Below, in pieces: positions 1 to 7,701 of a stretch of 64,000 nt of DNA (the first letter of the stretch is position 1; each line of letters begins with the position of its first letter). The stretch covers positions 3,269,001 to 3,333,000 of the forward strand of contig NZ_CP085876.1 of NCBI RefSeq assembly GCF_013284245.2, read 5' to 3'. Source of the DNA: Brevibacillus sp. DP1.3A. Its GTDB lineage: Bacteria; Bacillota; Bacilli; Brevibacillales; Brevibacillaceae. The notes beneath the pieces were generated by a model that was not told the DNA's origin, ran no database searches, and saw only the letters and a list, made by a program, of their open reading frames with translations. The position numbers and the translations under genes were made by a program.

Positions 1-2
1 TC

Positions 3-1421
3 GATGGCAAAACCGGAGAGCTGAACACAGAAAATCTGCAGGTAATGGATATCCCAGGGAAAGTAAAACAGGTAGCCGTCGATTACACGGATCGCGCCTT
101 GATCCAAACAGAAAAGGGCGAAGTGTATAGCTACAATACAAAAGAAAACGAAAAAGTAGTACGTGCCGCTCATGCAGATGGTGCCACGCGGATGGCAGTT
201 GGCGGAGAAGGATTGTACTTGGTCGTAAAAGCGGACGGAACTGTTTGGGGCTGGGGACATAATACACATGGAATGCTCGGAGTGAATCTGGAAAATGAGC
301 TAGAGGAGCCTGTCAAAATAGCAGGTCTTGCCGATATTACAGACGTACAAGCGGGCACCGACCATGTGATTGCTCTCGATAAAAAAGGAAACGTCTATTC
401 ATTTGGCAGCAATATGACAGGACAGCTGGGACGAATCCCTGTTGCCTTTGACAAATGGACAGAATTGGGCGAATTACGTGATGTAAAACAGGTAGTAACT
501 GAGCTGGATCGACCGTACTTCGTTCGTAAGGATGGTTCTGTCTGGAGTTTTGGCGCGGATCGAATGCCATATGAAGTGAAAGGACCTACGAAAGTAAACA
601 CATTGGATAGCATCCTGGATTCTCCGGTTACCTTGAATGAGAACGGACAAATCCAGTTGTGGAGCAGTGGATTTAGCAGCTGCGAAACATTGGCGTTGCC
701 TTCTCGGATCAAGGATTTCGTTGGTGGGGAGGAGCATCTCTTGTTGCGTACGGAAGATGACAAATTCCTGACTGTAGAATTCAGCCATGATTCCGCCGAA
801 CGCGGAGGGGTCTATGTCATCACGAACTTGCGCCCAAAAAAAGTGGAAACTCTTAAGATAGATTCAAAATTGGCAGCGGATGTGACCAAGCTTTATGCCA
901 ATCTTTATACGTTTTTTGCTGTGACGAAAAATGGTCATGTATTGTACGCAGAACGGAAGAATGATGAGCCGTTCACTTCATTTGCACCAATAGCTGGTTT
1001 GGAAGGAATTCGGGAGCTTGCACCTGAGTATTTTGTCCGTTATACAAAGGATATCGCACCAGTTTGGGCGATCAACGGAGCAGGCAAGGTTCAGGAAATT
1101 CAGGCTTACCCTGAGAGCGAAGGAAATGACGCAGGAGCTATCAAAGTGAAGCTGGAATCCAAAACGGAAGAAGGCATTGCCATGATGAGCGGACGTTTGC
1201 GGATTACCAAGGATGGGCAAATCTTCGAACATGAATGGGAACCGCTTAAAAAGCAAAAAGTGGCTGCACCTGTTAAACTAATTTCTTCTTCGTACGACTA
1301 TGCGATCGAAGGACCAGGCTCGCACTACCATGTGCTGGTCACCGAAAATGATAAGATCGTATTGATTGGGGATAATCCATACGGAAAAGGTGAGCGACAA
1401 CCAGATATGGTGAGACAATAA
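3..1421 (+). CDS. RCC1-repeat (beta-propeller) protein, 5' end outside window
   Basis: The frame is open from base 3, so the gene starts before the window; the Met at 45 is internal. The protein shows repeats of the RCC1 type: GTVWGWGHNTHGMLG, then NVYSFGSNMTGQLG about 50 residues later, then SVWSFGADRM, each a G-x-V-x-x-x-G strand pattern. RCC1 repeats fold into a beta-propeller. In Bacilli such proteins are usually secreted or surface-attached and their ligands are mostly unknown. The later half is more degenerate but keeps the spacing. No membrane segment is visible in this part; any signal peptide would lie upstream. A rho-independent terminator follows closely. The family is fairly sure, the function is not known. 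Confidence 0.8.
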   Translation, partial: DGKTGELNTENLQVMDIPGKVKQVAVDYTDRALIQTEKGEVYSYNTKENEKVVRAAHADGATRMAVGGEGLYLVVKADGTVWGWGHNTHGMLGVNLENELEEPVKIAGLADITDVQAGTDHVIALDKKGNVYSFGSNMTGQLGRIPVAFDKWTELGELRDVKQVVTELDRPYFVRKDGSVWSFGADRMPYEVKGPTKVNTLDSILDSPVTLNENGQIQLWSSGFSSCETLALPSRIKDFVGGEEHLLLRTEDDKFLTVEFSHDSAERGGVYVITNLRPKKVETLKIDSKLAADVTKLYANLYTFFAVTKNGHVLYAERKNDEPFTSFAPIAGLEGIRELAPEYFVRYTKDIAPVWAINGAGKVQEIQAYPESEGNDAGAIKVKLESKTEEGIAMMSGRLRITKDGQIFEHEWEPLKKQKVAAPVKLISSSYDYAIEGPGSHYHVLVTENDKIVLIGDNPYGKGERQPDMVRQ

Positions 1422-1437
1422 AAGACTGGAAGAAACG

Positions 1438-1476
1438 GCACAGTGGGAGCATTCATTTCCACTGTGCGTCTTTTTT
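1438..1476 (+). terminator. Rho-independent terminator of the RCC1-repeat gene
   Basis: A 9-bp stem GCACAGTGG/CCACTGTGC (1438-1446 with 1459-1467) is followed by C and a run of six T. Confidence 0.85.
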
Positions 1477-1914
1477 GCCGTTTTTTGCGCATGCATCATT
1501 TGTTATCGTTCATCGTTTTAGCACGTCTCATGATTCCCGTGCTACCGGAGAGTTCATTTAGCCTCTTTACCTGGATTTCCTTGGCAAGTAACGGGATATC
1601 GGTCACCCCGCAGCTCTCTTCCTCTATCGAGCCAGAAGTGACATAAAGTGACGTTTAAAGAATGAAAAGCGGAGGTGCAACAGCAATTGGTAGCTGCTCT
1701 GGTAAAGGAAAAGGCGATTGATCTGAAAAAATAGCGGGAACATTTAGAGTCTGCACATAAATCGTGCAGACTCTTTCCTTTTACCTGAGGGGCAGTATTC
1801 ATCATTGTCATGGATAAACATGGAGGACAATGTAGAATTATGTCGAATGAATATTTATGAATAAGCTTGAGCCTATACGTACGTTGGTTCTATGGAAAGG
1901 GAGAATCTATGTAA
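1477..1914. other. Intergenic region with gene debris
   Basis: No intact gene is visible. Bases 1672-1731 read EVQQQLVAALVKEKAIDLKK and then stop, which has the composition of a protein C-terminus, but the frame is closed two codons upstream. I take it as a fragment of a lost gene. A hairpin terminator at 1746-1782 follows it directly, as expected for the 3' end of a former gene. The rest, up to the diguanylate cyclase, shows only a GGGAG-type ribosome binding site near 1899. Confidence 0.45.
1746..1782 (+). terminator. Rho-independent terminator after gene fragment
   Basis: An 11-bp perfect stem, AGAGTCTGCAC paired with GTGCAGACTCT across a 7-nt loop, is followed by TTTCCTTTT. Confidence 0.75.
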
Positions 1915-3033
1915 ATGCAGAAGTCATCAAATCCGTCCAAGGAAAACAGCGTTACATGCCGCCAACCGTCGATTTCGCCGGCAGACGATTCTGCACGGAT
2001 TTTAATAGAAGGAAACACCGAAGTTATCGCACAAATGAACATGATTAACTTGACGGAAGAGGATTTGCAGCTAATCGCAGCGTTTCGCCCTGTCATTGAG
2101 ACTGAAATTGAGCAGATTACTTCTTCTTTTTATGATTCGATTCTCCATGTGGACTCTTTGAAACAAATTGTGATGGAGCATACAACCGTGGAACGTTTAC
2201 GTCAAATCATACAGAATCATTTAATCGAATTGTTTGACGGACGGATCGATCCTGCTTTCATTGAAAAACGCATGAGGATTGCGATGGTTCATCAAAAAAT
2301 CGGGCTTCCTCCCAAGTGGTACATAGGTTCTTTTCAAAACCTGTTAGGCACGCTTATGCGAATTATCGATGATCGGAAAGAAGTTTATCCTGACTCAAAA
2401 AAACTGGCACAAGCCATTACAAAGCTGCTCAGCTTTGAGCAGCAATTGGTTCTGGAGGCATATGAAGACCAGACACGTATGTTGGAGCAGCGCACCAAGT
2501 CAATGATTGAATACCAGGCGTTTCACGATGATTTAACCGGCTTGCCGAACAGAAGGAAGCTTCATCAAGCCTTGCAAGAGGCAATTGTTAGCAATAGCGA
2601 ACGGGGTACGCGATTTGCGGTGCTTGTACTGGACATCGATTGTTTTAAAATGATCAATGACTCTCTGGGCCATACGTACGGGGATCGTTTTTTGCAAGAA
2701 GTGGGTGATCGGATCAAAAAAAGCGCGGAAGGATTCGATGTCACGATTGCCCGTATGGGTGGTGATGAGTTCACAATGATCTGCCAAAATGTTGAAGGTG
2801 TTCATGAGTTTTCGACATTGGCTGATCGGGTGGTTAAGGAAATGGAGATCCCCTATTTCGTGCAAGGAAAAGATTATTACGTCTCGGCGAGTATTGGTGT
2901 AGCCGTGTATCCCGATCACGGATGCTGTGAGGAGCACTTGCTCAAAAATGCTGATGCTGCCATGTACGAAGTGAAGAAAAACGGGAAAAACGGATTTCGT
3001 TTTTTACCAATGAGCTCGATGACCAAGTGTTGA
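1915..3033 (+). CDS. Globin-coupled diguanylate cyclase (GGDEF)
   Basis: A soluble protein of 372 aa. Residues about 40-190 look like a protoglobin sensor: an ITSSFYDSI helix, then VHQKIGLPPKWYIG near residue 125, where H126 is the probable proximal haem ligand. A GGDEF domain follows, opening with FHDDLTGLPNRR near 203 and carrying an intact GGDEF signature at 282-286, so cyclase activity (two GTP to c-di-GMP) is likely. In the globin-coupled family, O2 or a similar gas controls the output domain. No RxxD inhibitory site is seen upstream of the signature. The frame ends at TGA just where a linker to an EAL domain would begin, and EAL remnants lie directly downstream, so this is probably the surviving front half of a bifunctional GGDEF-EAL protein. 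Confidence 0.85.
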   Translation: MQKSSNPSKENSVTCRQPSISPADDSARILIEGNTEVIAQMNMINLTEEDLQLIAAFRPVIETEIEQITSSFYDSILHVDSLKQIVMEHTTVERLRQIIQNHLIELFDGRIDPAFIEKRMRIAMVHQKIGLPPKWYIGSFQNLLGTLMRIIDDRKEVYPDSKKLAQAITKLLSFEQQLVLEAYEDQTRMLEQRTKSMIEYQAFHDDLTGLPNRRKLHQALQEAIVSNSERGTRFAVLVLDIDCFKMINDSLGHTYGDRFLQEVGDRIKKSAEGFDVTIARMGGDEFTMICQNVEGVHEFSTLADRVVKEMEIPYFVQGKDYYVSASIGVAVYPDHGCCEEHLLKNADAAMYEVKKNGKNGFRFLPMSSMTKC

Positions 3034-3208
3034 TGCGAATGGAATTGGAGAGGGATTTGAGAAAAGCGACCCGATAAAAGGAATCCTGTCACCTGGTGTG
3101 TTCATCCCCATCGCGGAGGAAACGGGCTTGATCTTTGAGATTGGCACGTGGACATTGAAGGAAGCAATCTTCATGCCGGTGCGTGAACGTTTTGATCATC
3201 CTCTGTAA
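3005..3208 (+). pseudogene. EAL-domain relic downstream of the diguanylate cyclase
   Basis: From about 3005 the +1 frame reads TNELDDQVLMRMELERDLRKA, the usual linker into the first EAL helix, then a stop. From 3080 another frame reads SPGVFIPIAEETGLIFEIG followed by TWTLKEA, which is the conserved stretch after the EAL signature. The segment holding the EAL motif itself is deleted, and most of the domain after TWTLKEA is missing. A frameshift and deletions therefore removed the phosphodiesterase half. Confidence 0.8.
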
Positions 3209-3262
3209 AGCATTTCTAAACAGTCGATGGAATCATTTTGAAATTATTGATACAATGATGAG

Positions 3263-3286
3263 AGTCCCTTCGGGGGCTATTTTTTT
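3263..3286 (+). terminator. Probable terminator with UUCG tetraloop
   Basis: AGTCCC-TTCG-GGGGCT (one G-U pair) is followed by ATTTTTTT. It ends just before the strong ribosome binding site of the next short ORF, so it could also act as an attenuator for the GreA-like gene. Confidence 0.6.
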
Positions 3287-3302
3287 AAGGAGGGTTTTTC
3301 CG

Positions 3303-3374
3303 ATGAAGAACATTACGTTCATCAAACATGTCTATGAAAAGCAACTGGGGGGTGAAATCTACTATGAACCCTAG
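3303..3374 (+). CDS. Possible 23-aa leader peptide
   Basis: An ATG at 3303 stands 7-8 nt after AAGGAGGG, the best ribosome binding site in the area, and opens a 23-codon ORF (MKNITFIKHVYEKQLGGEIY, then three more residues). Its stop overlaps the start of the GreA-like gene by 11 nt in another frame. The arrangement fits a leader that couples translation to the gene downstream, whose own GGGGGGTGA site lies inside the leader. No homology is known to me. It could also be a chance ORF. Confidence 0.4.
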   Translation: MKNITFIKHVYEKQLGGEIYYEP

Positions 3375-3822
3375 TATTTTGAATGGCACCAGAAATCATC
3401 TGATCAACCAGCTTGTCTTTTTTGACGAGCAGTATTCACTCTTTTACGATCAATATGTACGGAACTACGGAAAAGAAAAGCAAGCCATCGATGAGATTGT
3501 CGAGCGTTACAAGCAAACACTAGAAAGCCTTTTGGCAAAAGAAGATACTGCACTCTTTCAATCGCTTAAAGCAATTAGTTTATTAGGTAGCAGTGTAAAA
3601 GTGCTATTTGAAGAAGATCAATTTGAGGAGTCATTTACTGTAGTTTATCCCACAGACATTGACCCGGATAACAACAGAATTTCATTCTTATCGCCCATAG
3701 GCAGGCAACTGCTGCTAGCGTCTCCAGACGATTCTGTTGTGCTGGAAAGTCCGGTTGGCAGGCAACAGGTGCAGGTTCGGGAGATAAGCTTTACATATAT
3801 GGGGGGATTCTCGTCACCTTAG
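3364..3822 (+). CDS. GreA/GreB-family elongation factor-like protein
   Basis: A protein of 152 aa starting MNPSILNG. The N-terminal 70 residues are helical and charged (YGKEKQAIDEIVERYKQ), which fits the antiparallel coiled coil of Gre factors. The C-terminal half shows the Gre FKBP-like pattern SPIGRQLLLASPDD, then LESPVGRQ near residue 125. GreA and GreB enter the secondary channel of RNA polymerase and trigger transcript cleavage. This protein is close to normal Gre length but divergent, so it may act on polymerase as a regulator instead. A longer frame reaches upstream, but the ribosome binding site favours this start. A terminator follows. Confidence 0.65.
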   Translation: MNPSILNGTRNHLINQLVFFDEQYSLFYDQYVRNYGKEKQAIDEIVERYKQTLESLLAKEDTALFQSLKAISLLGSSVKVLFEEDQFEESFTVVYPTDIDPDNNRISFLSPIGRQLLLASPDDSVVLESPVGRQQVQVREISFTYMGGFSSP

Positions 3823-3852
3823 AAATCTACCCATCGCATCGATCATATGAGA

Positions 3853-3884
3853 AGACACTAGCATGATGTTAGTGTCTTTTTTTT
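3853..3884 (+). terminator. Rho-independent terminator
   Basis: AGACACTA/TAGTGTCT, an 8-bp perfect stem, is followed by eight T. Confidence 0.9.
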
Positions 3885-3938
3885 GTCCATTCTAGTAAAA
3901 TGCAAGAAAAGTAAGCCGTGCGTACAGGAGGAAAGACG

Positions 3939-4163
3939 ATGAAAATAATTGCCTGCCCAACATGTGAGCAAGACGTACAATGGGATATGAATCGCCTGCA
4001 GAAGCTGGAGGAGCGGTGGGTGATAGCTTGCGAAAAATGCGGCGACCAGTTGTTCAACGTGTCAGAGGAAGAAAAGGAAATGATTCTTGAAGGCATGCGA
4101 TTGACGGAAGCGTATGTACCAAATATCATCAATGCTTATCCGATTGCTATTCCTCGTAATTAA
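3939..4163 (+). CDS. Small zinc-ribbon protein
   Basis: A 74-aa protein with two Cys pairs, CPTCEQD at residues 6-9 and CEKCGDQL near 33-36, the layout of a single zinc ribbon, followed by an acidic helix (SEEEKEMILEG). The start at 3939 follows AGGAGG with ideal spacing; an upstream GTG is less likely. Function is unknown; such proteins bind nucleic acid or partner proteins. The 3' end overlaps an antisense VOC-family relic, and a weak terminator lies near 4336. Confidence 0.7.
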   Translation: MKIIACPTCEQDVQWDMNRLQKLEERWVIACEKCGDQLFNVSEEEKEMILEGMRLTEAYVPNIINAYPIAIPRN

Positions 4164-4298
4164 ACTGCCATTCGATACCAAATCGATCGACGACACTTCC
4201 ATAGCATTTGCTCCATAACGCCTCTTGCAGTTCCATTCTGACCGTCCCGCCCTCTTTTAATAGAACGAGCGAATGTCCTCAACACGAAAATAGATGAG
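4147..4298 (-). pseudogene. VOC/PhnB-like glyoxalase-fold relic
   Basis: The minus strand reads LIYFRVEDIRSFY in one frame and then, after a one-frame shift, LLKEGGTVRMELQEALWSKC followed by YGSVVDRFGIEWQFN and a stop. This is the recognisable C-terminal third of a PhnB-like VOC protein (compare the usual GGxVxMxLQxxxWxxxYGxxxDxFGxxW). No start codon or N-terminal two thirds are present, so it is a remnant, further broken by the frameshift. Confidence 0.75.
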
Positions 4299-4335
4299 TA
4301 AAAATAATTCAAGAGTCACGGAAAAATGAGTCCAA

Positions 4336-4366
4336 AGACGCTAGCGATTTGTTGGTGTCTTTTTCT
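4336..4366 (+). terminator. Probable terminator
   Basis: AGACGCTA and TGGTGTCT pair over 8 bp, two of them G-U, followed by TTTTCT. It probably ends the zinc-ribbon transcript. Confidence 0.5.
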
Positions 4367-4430
4367 ATTTATTCAGGTAAAATTTAGTCGAACGATATTT
4401 CTGAAAAATAGAGTGAGAAGAAGGGATTTC

Positions 4431-4901
4431 ATGATTGTTTTTGGGATGATGATTTGCATTTGGTTGTTATCACTTTGGTTGCAGCCGATCCTACAACCTT
4501 ATGTGGAGGCTTTTCTGCTCTTTTTTTATGGGGACAGATATGAAGCGTACATTCCTTATGAAATGACAGCCTTACATTATGTGGTGAATGCCATGACACT
4601 TGGTTTCATCCTTGGCCTGCCACTTGAAATCAAATACAAAAGGGCAAAATCAAAAGGGCTCAAGAAGCTCAAGTTTCTTGAAAGCCTCGAGTCCGAGAAT
4701 ATCCTGTTTATTCTTTCCCTTGCGCGTGATCAGCAGGGTTATGTGACGGCAGCGGATATCGCGTCCCAATCTGCTCTTACCATACAAAGAGCGCAAGATA
4801 TTTTAAATAAGCTTCAAAAAGATGGTTTCGCTGACCTAAGTGTAACCGAGAAGGGTGACATTCTCTATTATTTCGCGGGCTTTACTGAAGGTGAGGAATG
4901 A
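4431..4901 (+). CDS. Membrane protein with C-terminal winged helix
   Basis: A protein of 156 aa when started at the ATG at 4431, which follows GAAGAAGGG; a longer in-frame start at 4326 has no ribosome binding site. Residues 1-25 form a membrane segment (VFGMMICIWLLSLWLQ), a second hydrophobic stretch lies near 45-70, and a basic patch (KYKRAKSKGLKKLK) follows as a cytoplasmic turn. The C-terminal 70 residues look like a winged helix: GYVTAADIASQSALT, then RAQDILNKLQKDGF. The next gene starts 7 nt after its stop and has the same layout, so the two probably form an operon of membrane-bound regulators. Target unknown. Confidence 0.65.
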   Translation: MIVFGMMICIWLLSLWLQPILQPYVEAFLLFFYGDRYEAYIPYEMTALHYVVNAMTLGFILGLPLEIKYKRAKSKGLKKLKFLESLESENILFILSLARDQQGYVTAADIASQSALTIQRAQDILNKLQKDGFADLSVTEKGDILYYFAGFTEGEE

Positions 4902-4908
4902 GCGACGA

Positions 4909-6216
4909 ATGAATAAATTTTTAGGTAGCTTGGTGATTCTTTTTGTTATTGGCGTTTTTCTCATACTTGCTTTGCTTACTGGTTATTTTGTCATTGATGG
5001 CATCTATCAAATCTTAGACAACACAATCTTTTTAGCAATCTTCATGAGTCTCATTTCTATTGGTTACGCGGTCTTCTACTTGGAAGGCAAGAGGCTGGCC
5101 AAAAAGCAAATGCAACGAACACAGCAAGCACTTGCAATGACTGTCGCCAATCGTAATCATGGAGTCGTCTCTGTTGCATCATTTGCTCTGGAATCGCAGT
5201 TACCGCTATCGCGGTGTGAACAAATTCTGAGAGAAATGGAACAACGAAAGGTTCTGAGCACGTCCTCCATGCCTGGCAAGATGACCGTGTATCAGTTGGA
5301 TGATCACGTATACGGACATATGCCTTATGAAAGTGGAGACAACGAGGAGGCTGATGATGAGGAAACACAAAAGTTGGAACGAACGCAGCGCATACGCAAA
5401 AAAAGAATCGTCCGTGCTGTATTCATTACAGTCATCGGCACATTGGTTGTGATCTCCGAAGAACAGATCGTAGTAAACATGAGAGAGTATCTCTCTGCTG
5501 CAATTGTTGCACTTATCTTTCTCGTTTTGATCGGACGTTACCTATTGTCCTCCCATCGAAAAGAGGATCAACGGCATTCGGAACACGATGTTCTGACGTA
5601 TGTCATAGATAATGAAGGGGAACTCAATCCGAAAGAGATTCCTTATTATACGAATGAAAGTTATCAATCGATGGAGCCCACGATCGATAAATGGCACAAA
5701 AGCAACTACTGCTCGATTACGCATCAAGAAGATGGTGGAATCATCTATCTCTTTCCGAATTATAAGGATGAGTCGGAAGTGTACAAATACGACGATGATT
5801 ATGATTCGATCCCTGCATGGATCGATAAAAGGTCGAGATTTCTGCTGTTTTGCTGTTTAGCATTTGTCTTCAGCTATGTAGGCGGATATGCCCTAGTACA
5901 TTGGAACAGCCTTATCTTCATTCTCGCTTGTACCATCATAGGAGGGATCTACGGTCATTTTGCCCTCTCACAAAAATCGGAGCTAGAGAGAATGGAGCGA
6001 ATCGCACTGCAAGTAGCGACGAAGAAGGGCGGTGCTTTAGCAGTTTACGAGTTGGCTTACAATGCCAGGATCACCATGGATGAAGCAGCAACGTTATTAG
6101 AAAAATGGGAGCAAACGAGCATTGCGAGAAAAGTGTACTCGGAGGAAGGCGCGCCAGTTTACATGGTGAGTGGCCTGGTTTCCAAAGAACAAAGACTACG
6201 GTCGGAGCATGTTTGA
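4909..6216 (+). CDS. Large membrane protein with two winged-helix-like domains
   Basis: A protein of 435 aa, ATG at 4909 behind a GGTGAGG site inside the preceding gene's 3' end. Membrane segments appear at about 4-24 and 35-55, again near 175-215 and near 315-355. Between them are cytoplasmic stretches that look like winged helices: NHGVVSVASFALESQLPLSR near 85 and GGALAVYELAYNARITMDEA near 385. A very acidic segment near 150 (YESGDNEEADDEETQ) lies between. The repeat of membrane pair plus winged helix suggests an internal duplication. It pairs with the smaller protein just upstream. No family name is known to me. Confidence 0.65.
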   Translation: MNKFLGSLVILFVIGVFLILALLTGYFVIDGIYQILDNTIFLAIFMSLISIGYAVFYLEGKRLAKKQMQRTQQALAMTVANRNHGVVSVASFALESQLPLSRCEQILREMEQRKVLSTSSMPGKMTVYQLDDHVYGHMPYESGDNEEADDEETQKLERTQRIRKKRIVRAVFITVIGTLVVISEEQIVVNMREYLSAAIVALIFLVLIGRYLLSSHRKEDQRHSEHDVLTYVIDNEGELNPKEIPYYTNESYQSMEPTIDKWHKSNYCSITHQEDGGIIYLFPNYKDESEVYKYDDDYDSIPAWIDKRSRFLLFCCLAFVFSYVGGYALVHWNSLIFILACTIIGGIYGHFALSQKSELERMERIALQVATKKGGALAVYELAYNARITMDEAATLLEKWEQTSIARKVYSEEGAPVYMVSGLVSKEQRLRSEHV

Positions 6217-6243
6217 ATACACTCCCATAATCTGCACATACTA
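6215..6243 (+). promoter_or_regulatory. Sigma-G-type promoter of SASP 1
   Basis: GAATA (6215-6219), a 17-nt spacer and CATACTA (6237-6243) match the forespore sigma-G consensus (GHATR, 17-18 nt, CATNNTA) at every fixed position. Confidence 0.8.
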
Positions 6244-6281
6244 CCAATCACGAAAACAATCACAACCAGAGGTGAACAGCA

Positions 6282-6470
6282 ATGGCACGTTCGAATTCCT
6301 TGGTGTATGGACAAGCTCGTGCAGCACTTGACCAATTAAAGTACGAGATCGCTGCTGAATTTGGAGTCGAGTTGGGTGCAGATACGTCGGCACGCCAAAA
6401 TGGCTCAGTTGGTGGAGAGATGACGAAGCGTTTGGTACAATACGCGGAACAGCAAATGTTTCGCCTGTAA
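6282..6470 (+). CDS. Alpha/beta-type small acid-soluble spore protein (SASP 1)
   Basis: A 62-aa protein with both family signatures: [19 protein letters not shown], including the E-F/G GPR protease site (EFGVE), and [20 protein letters not shown]. Alpha/beta SASPs coat forespore DNA, hold it in an A-like form and protect it from UV and heat; the GPR protease degrades them at germination. AGAGGTG precedes the ATG. It has its own sigma-G-like promoter and its own terminator, so it is a single-gene unit, as usual. A second copy with the same core lies at 33914. Confidence 0.95.
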   Translation: MARSNSLVYGQARAALDQLKYEIAAEFGVELGADTSARQNGSVGGEMTKRLVQYAEQQMFRL

Positions 6471-6495
6471 TCCCTTCTTGTGAGGGATTTTTCTT
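6469..6495 (+). terminator. Terminator of SASP 1
   Basis: AATCCCT/AGGGATT, a 7-bp stem that starts inside the stop codon, is followed by TTTTC. Confidence 0.8.
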
Positions 6496-6499
6496 TCGC

Positions 6500-6528
6500 T
6501 TACATTTGACCGAGATATGGCGTATAGT
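6500..6528 (+). promoter_or_regulatory. Possible sigma-A promoter of the MarR gene
   Basis: TTACAT, 17 nt, TATAGT. The -35 matches weakly; spacing and -10 are good. Confidence 0.45.
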
Positions 6529-6588
6529 TAGGGGAGAGCGACGAGACAGTCGCAAGGAACGAAGAACAGCAATAGGGGGATTCTTGGC

Positions 6589-7026
6589 TTGAATAGCGAC
6601 AATTTGCATAACTGTTTGTTTTTCACTTCCAATCGATTATCCCGTGTGATCACGAAAATGGCGGAAGAATCCTTCCAGCGTTATGGATTTTCTCCTACTC
6701 ATGCGTATCTCATGTTGGCTGTAAACGAAAAGGAGAAGGTGACCCCGACCCAATTAGCGCAAATTCTTCATATGACACCATCAACGATTACGCGTTTTGT
6801 CGATAAGCTGGTTGGAAAAGGATTTCTGGAGCGAGAAGTAGAGGGGAAAAACATCTTCGTTTTACCTACGAAAAAAGGGCGAGAAGCTCAGGTGAACATA
6901 GAAGAAGCCATTACAGATATGTACAAAAACTATGTGGCATTGATTGGAGAAGCTCAGGCAAAATCAGTCACACAGATGATTCACGAGACAGTCGAAATGC
7001 TGGAAAAGAACGAGTCGGAGTCTTAA
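6589..7026 (+). CDS. MarR-family transcriptional regulator
   Basis: A 145-aa protein with TTG start after AGGGGGAT. The winged helix is clear: VTPTQLAQILHMTPSTITRF as helix-turn-helix, then VDKLVGKGFLERE and a wing (GKNIFVLPTKKGRE). Flanking helices give the usual MarR dimer. The gene directly downstream is an NAD(P)H oxidoreductase in the same direction, and its promoter contains a TTTGTA-TG-TACAAA palindrome that is a good candidate operator. MarR proteins in such pairs often sense quinones or electrophiles through a Cys; here a single Cys (C9, NLHNCLFF) lies near the N-terminus, the position used by YodB/MhqR-type sensors. This ligand link is an inference. Confidence 0.9.
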   Translation: MNSDNLHNCLFFTSNRLSRVITKMAEESFQRYGFSPTHAYLMLAVNEKEKVTPTQLAQILHMTPSTITRFVDKLVGKGFLEREVEGKNIFVLPTKKGREAQVNIEEAITDMYKNYVALIGEAQAKSVTQMIHETVEMLEKNESES

Positions 7027-7053
7027 TTCCAGCATTTGTAAGGAGCGGGATGG

Positions 7054-7093
7054 TTGACAGTGCTCTGTCATTTTGTTAATTTGTATGTACAAA
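7054..7093 (+). promoter_or_regulatory. Promoter with palindromic operator, oxidoreductase gene
   Basis: TTGACA at 7054-7059 is a perfect -35; the -10 is poor (TAATTT at 7077, 17-nt spacing). TTTGTATGTACAAA (7080-7093), two 6-nt arms around TG, overlaps the -10 and the probable start point, a repressor position. The MarR protein encoded just upstream is the natural candidate. Confidence 0.6.
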
Positions 7094-7116
7094 CAAATAA
7101 CATTTGGAGGAAATTC

Positions 7117-7659
7117 ATGAAAACTCTCGTCATCGCAGTACACCCTACTATGTCTCAATCTCGTATCAATAAAGCATGGAAGGAAAGGATGCAAAAAGAA
7201 GAAAGCGTAACGGTTCACGATTTATACGCTGCCTATCCCGATTTCCAGATCGATGTTGAACAAGAGCAAAAGCTGATGCAAGAGCACGATCGTATCGTCT
7301 TTCAATTTCCGCTTTACTGGTACAGCACACCAGCCCTTTTGAAACAGTGGCAGGATGCTGTGTTGACGTATGGTTGGGCTTACGGATCTGAAGGAAACAA
7401 GCTGCATGGAAAAGAGCTTCTCCTCGCGATTTCTACGGGCGGACCTGAGGAAGCTTATCAGCGTGAAGGATACAACTACTATTCCATCAGCGAACTGATC
7501 AAACCGCTGCATGCGATGGCGAATTTAACGGGATTGAAATTCTTGAAACCATTCTTGTTCCAAGGGGTATTGGGCGTTTCAGATGAGCAAATTCAGCAGA
7601 GTGCAGAAGAATATGTGGCTCATGCACTGAACGCTTCCATGGAGCCCGTAGGAAAATAG
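7117..7659 (+). CDS. Flavodoxin-fold NAD(P)H oxidoreductase (KefF/MdaB-like)
   Basis: A 180-aa protein, ATG after TTGGAGG. It follows the NAD(P)H:quinone reductase pattern: TLVIAVHPTMSQSRINKAW (phosphate loop), DRIVFQFPLYWYSTPALLKQ (the FPLYW segment packing on the flavin), YGWAYG, and STGGPEEAYQ. Members bind FMN or FAD and reduce quinones or act as ancillary subunits of K+ efflux systems. With no Kef gene nearby and a MarR regulator upstream, a quinone- or electrophile-detoxifying role is more likely. A longer frame upstream runs through the promoter and is discounted. A strong terminator shared with the convergent EAL gene follows. Confidence 0.85.
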   Translation: MKTLVIAVHPTMSQSRINKAWKERMQKEESVTVHDLYAAYPDFQIDVEQEQKLMQEHDRIVFQFPLYWYSTPALLKQWQDAVLTYGWAYGSEGNKLHGKELLLAISTGGPEEAYQREGYNYYSISELIKPLHAMANLTGLKFLKPFLFQGVLGVSDEQIQQSAEEYVAHALNASMEPVGK

Positions 7660-7670
7660 TCAGACACGAG

Positions 7671-7701
7671 AGACGATGAGAAAGTTTTCATCGTCTTTTT
7701 T
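7671..7701. terminator. Terminator between convergent genes
   Basis: AGACGATGA/TCATCGTCT, a 9-bp stem, with TTTTTT on the + side. The stop codon of the minus-strand EAL gene lies inside the hairpin. Confidence 0.85.

Noticed and set aside
1443..1646. 67-codon ORF after the RCC1 gene
   Set aside because: It begins inside the terminator and has no ribosome binding site.
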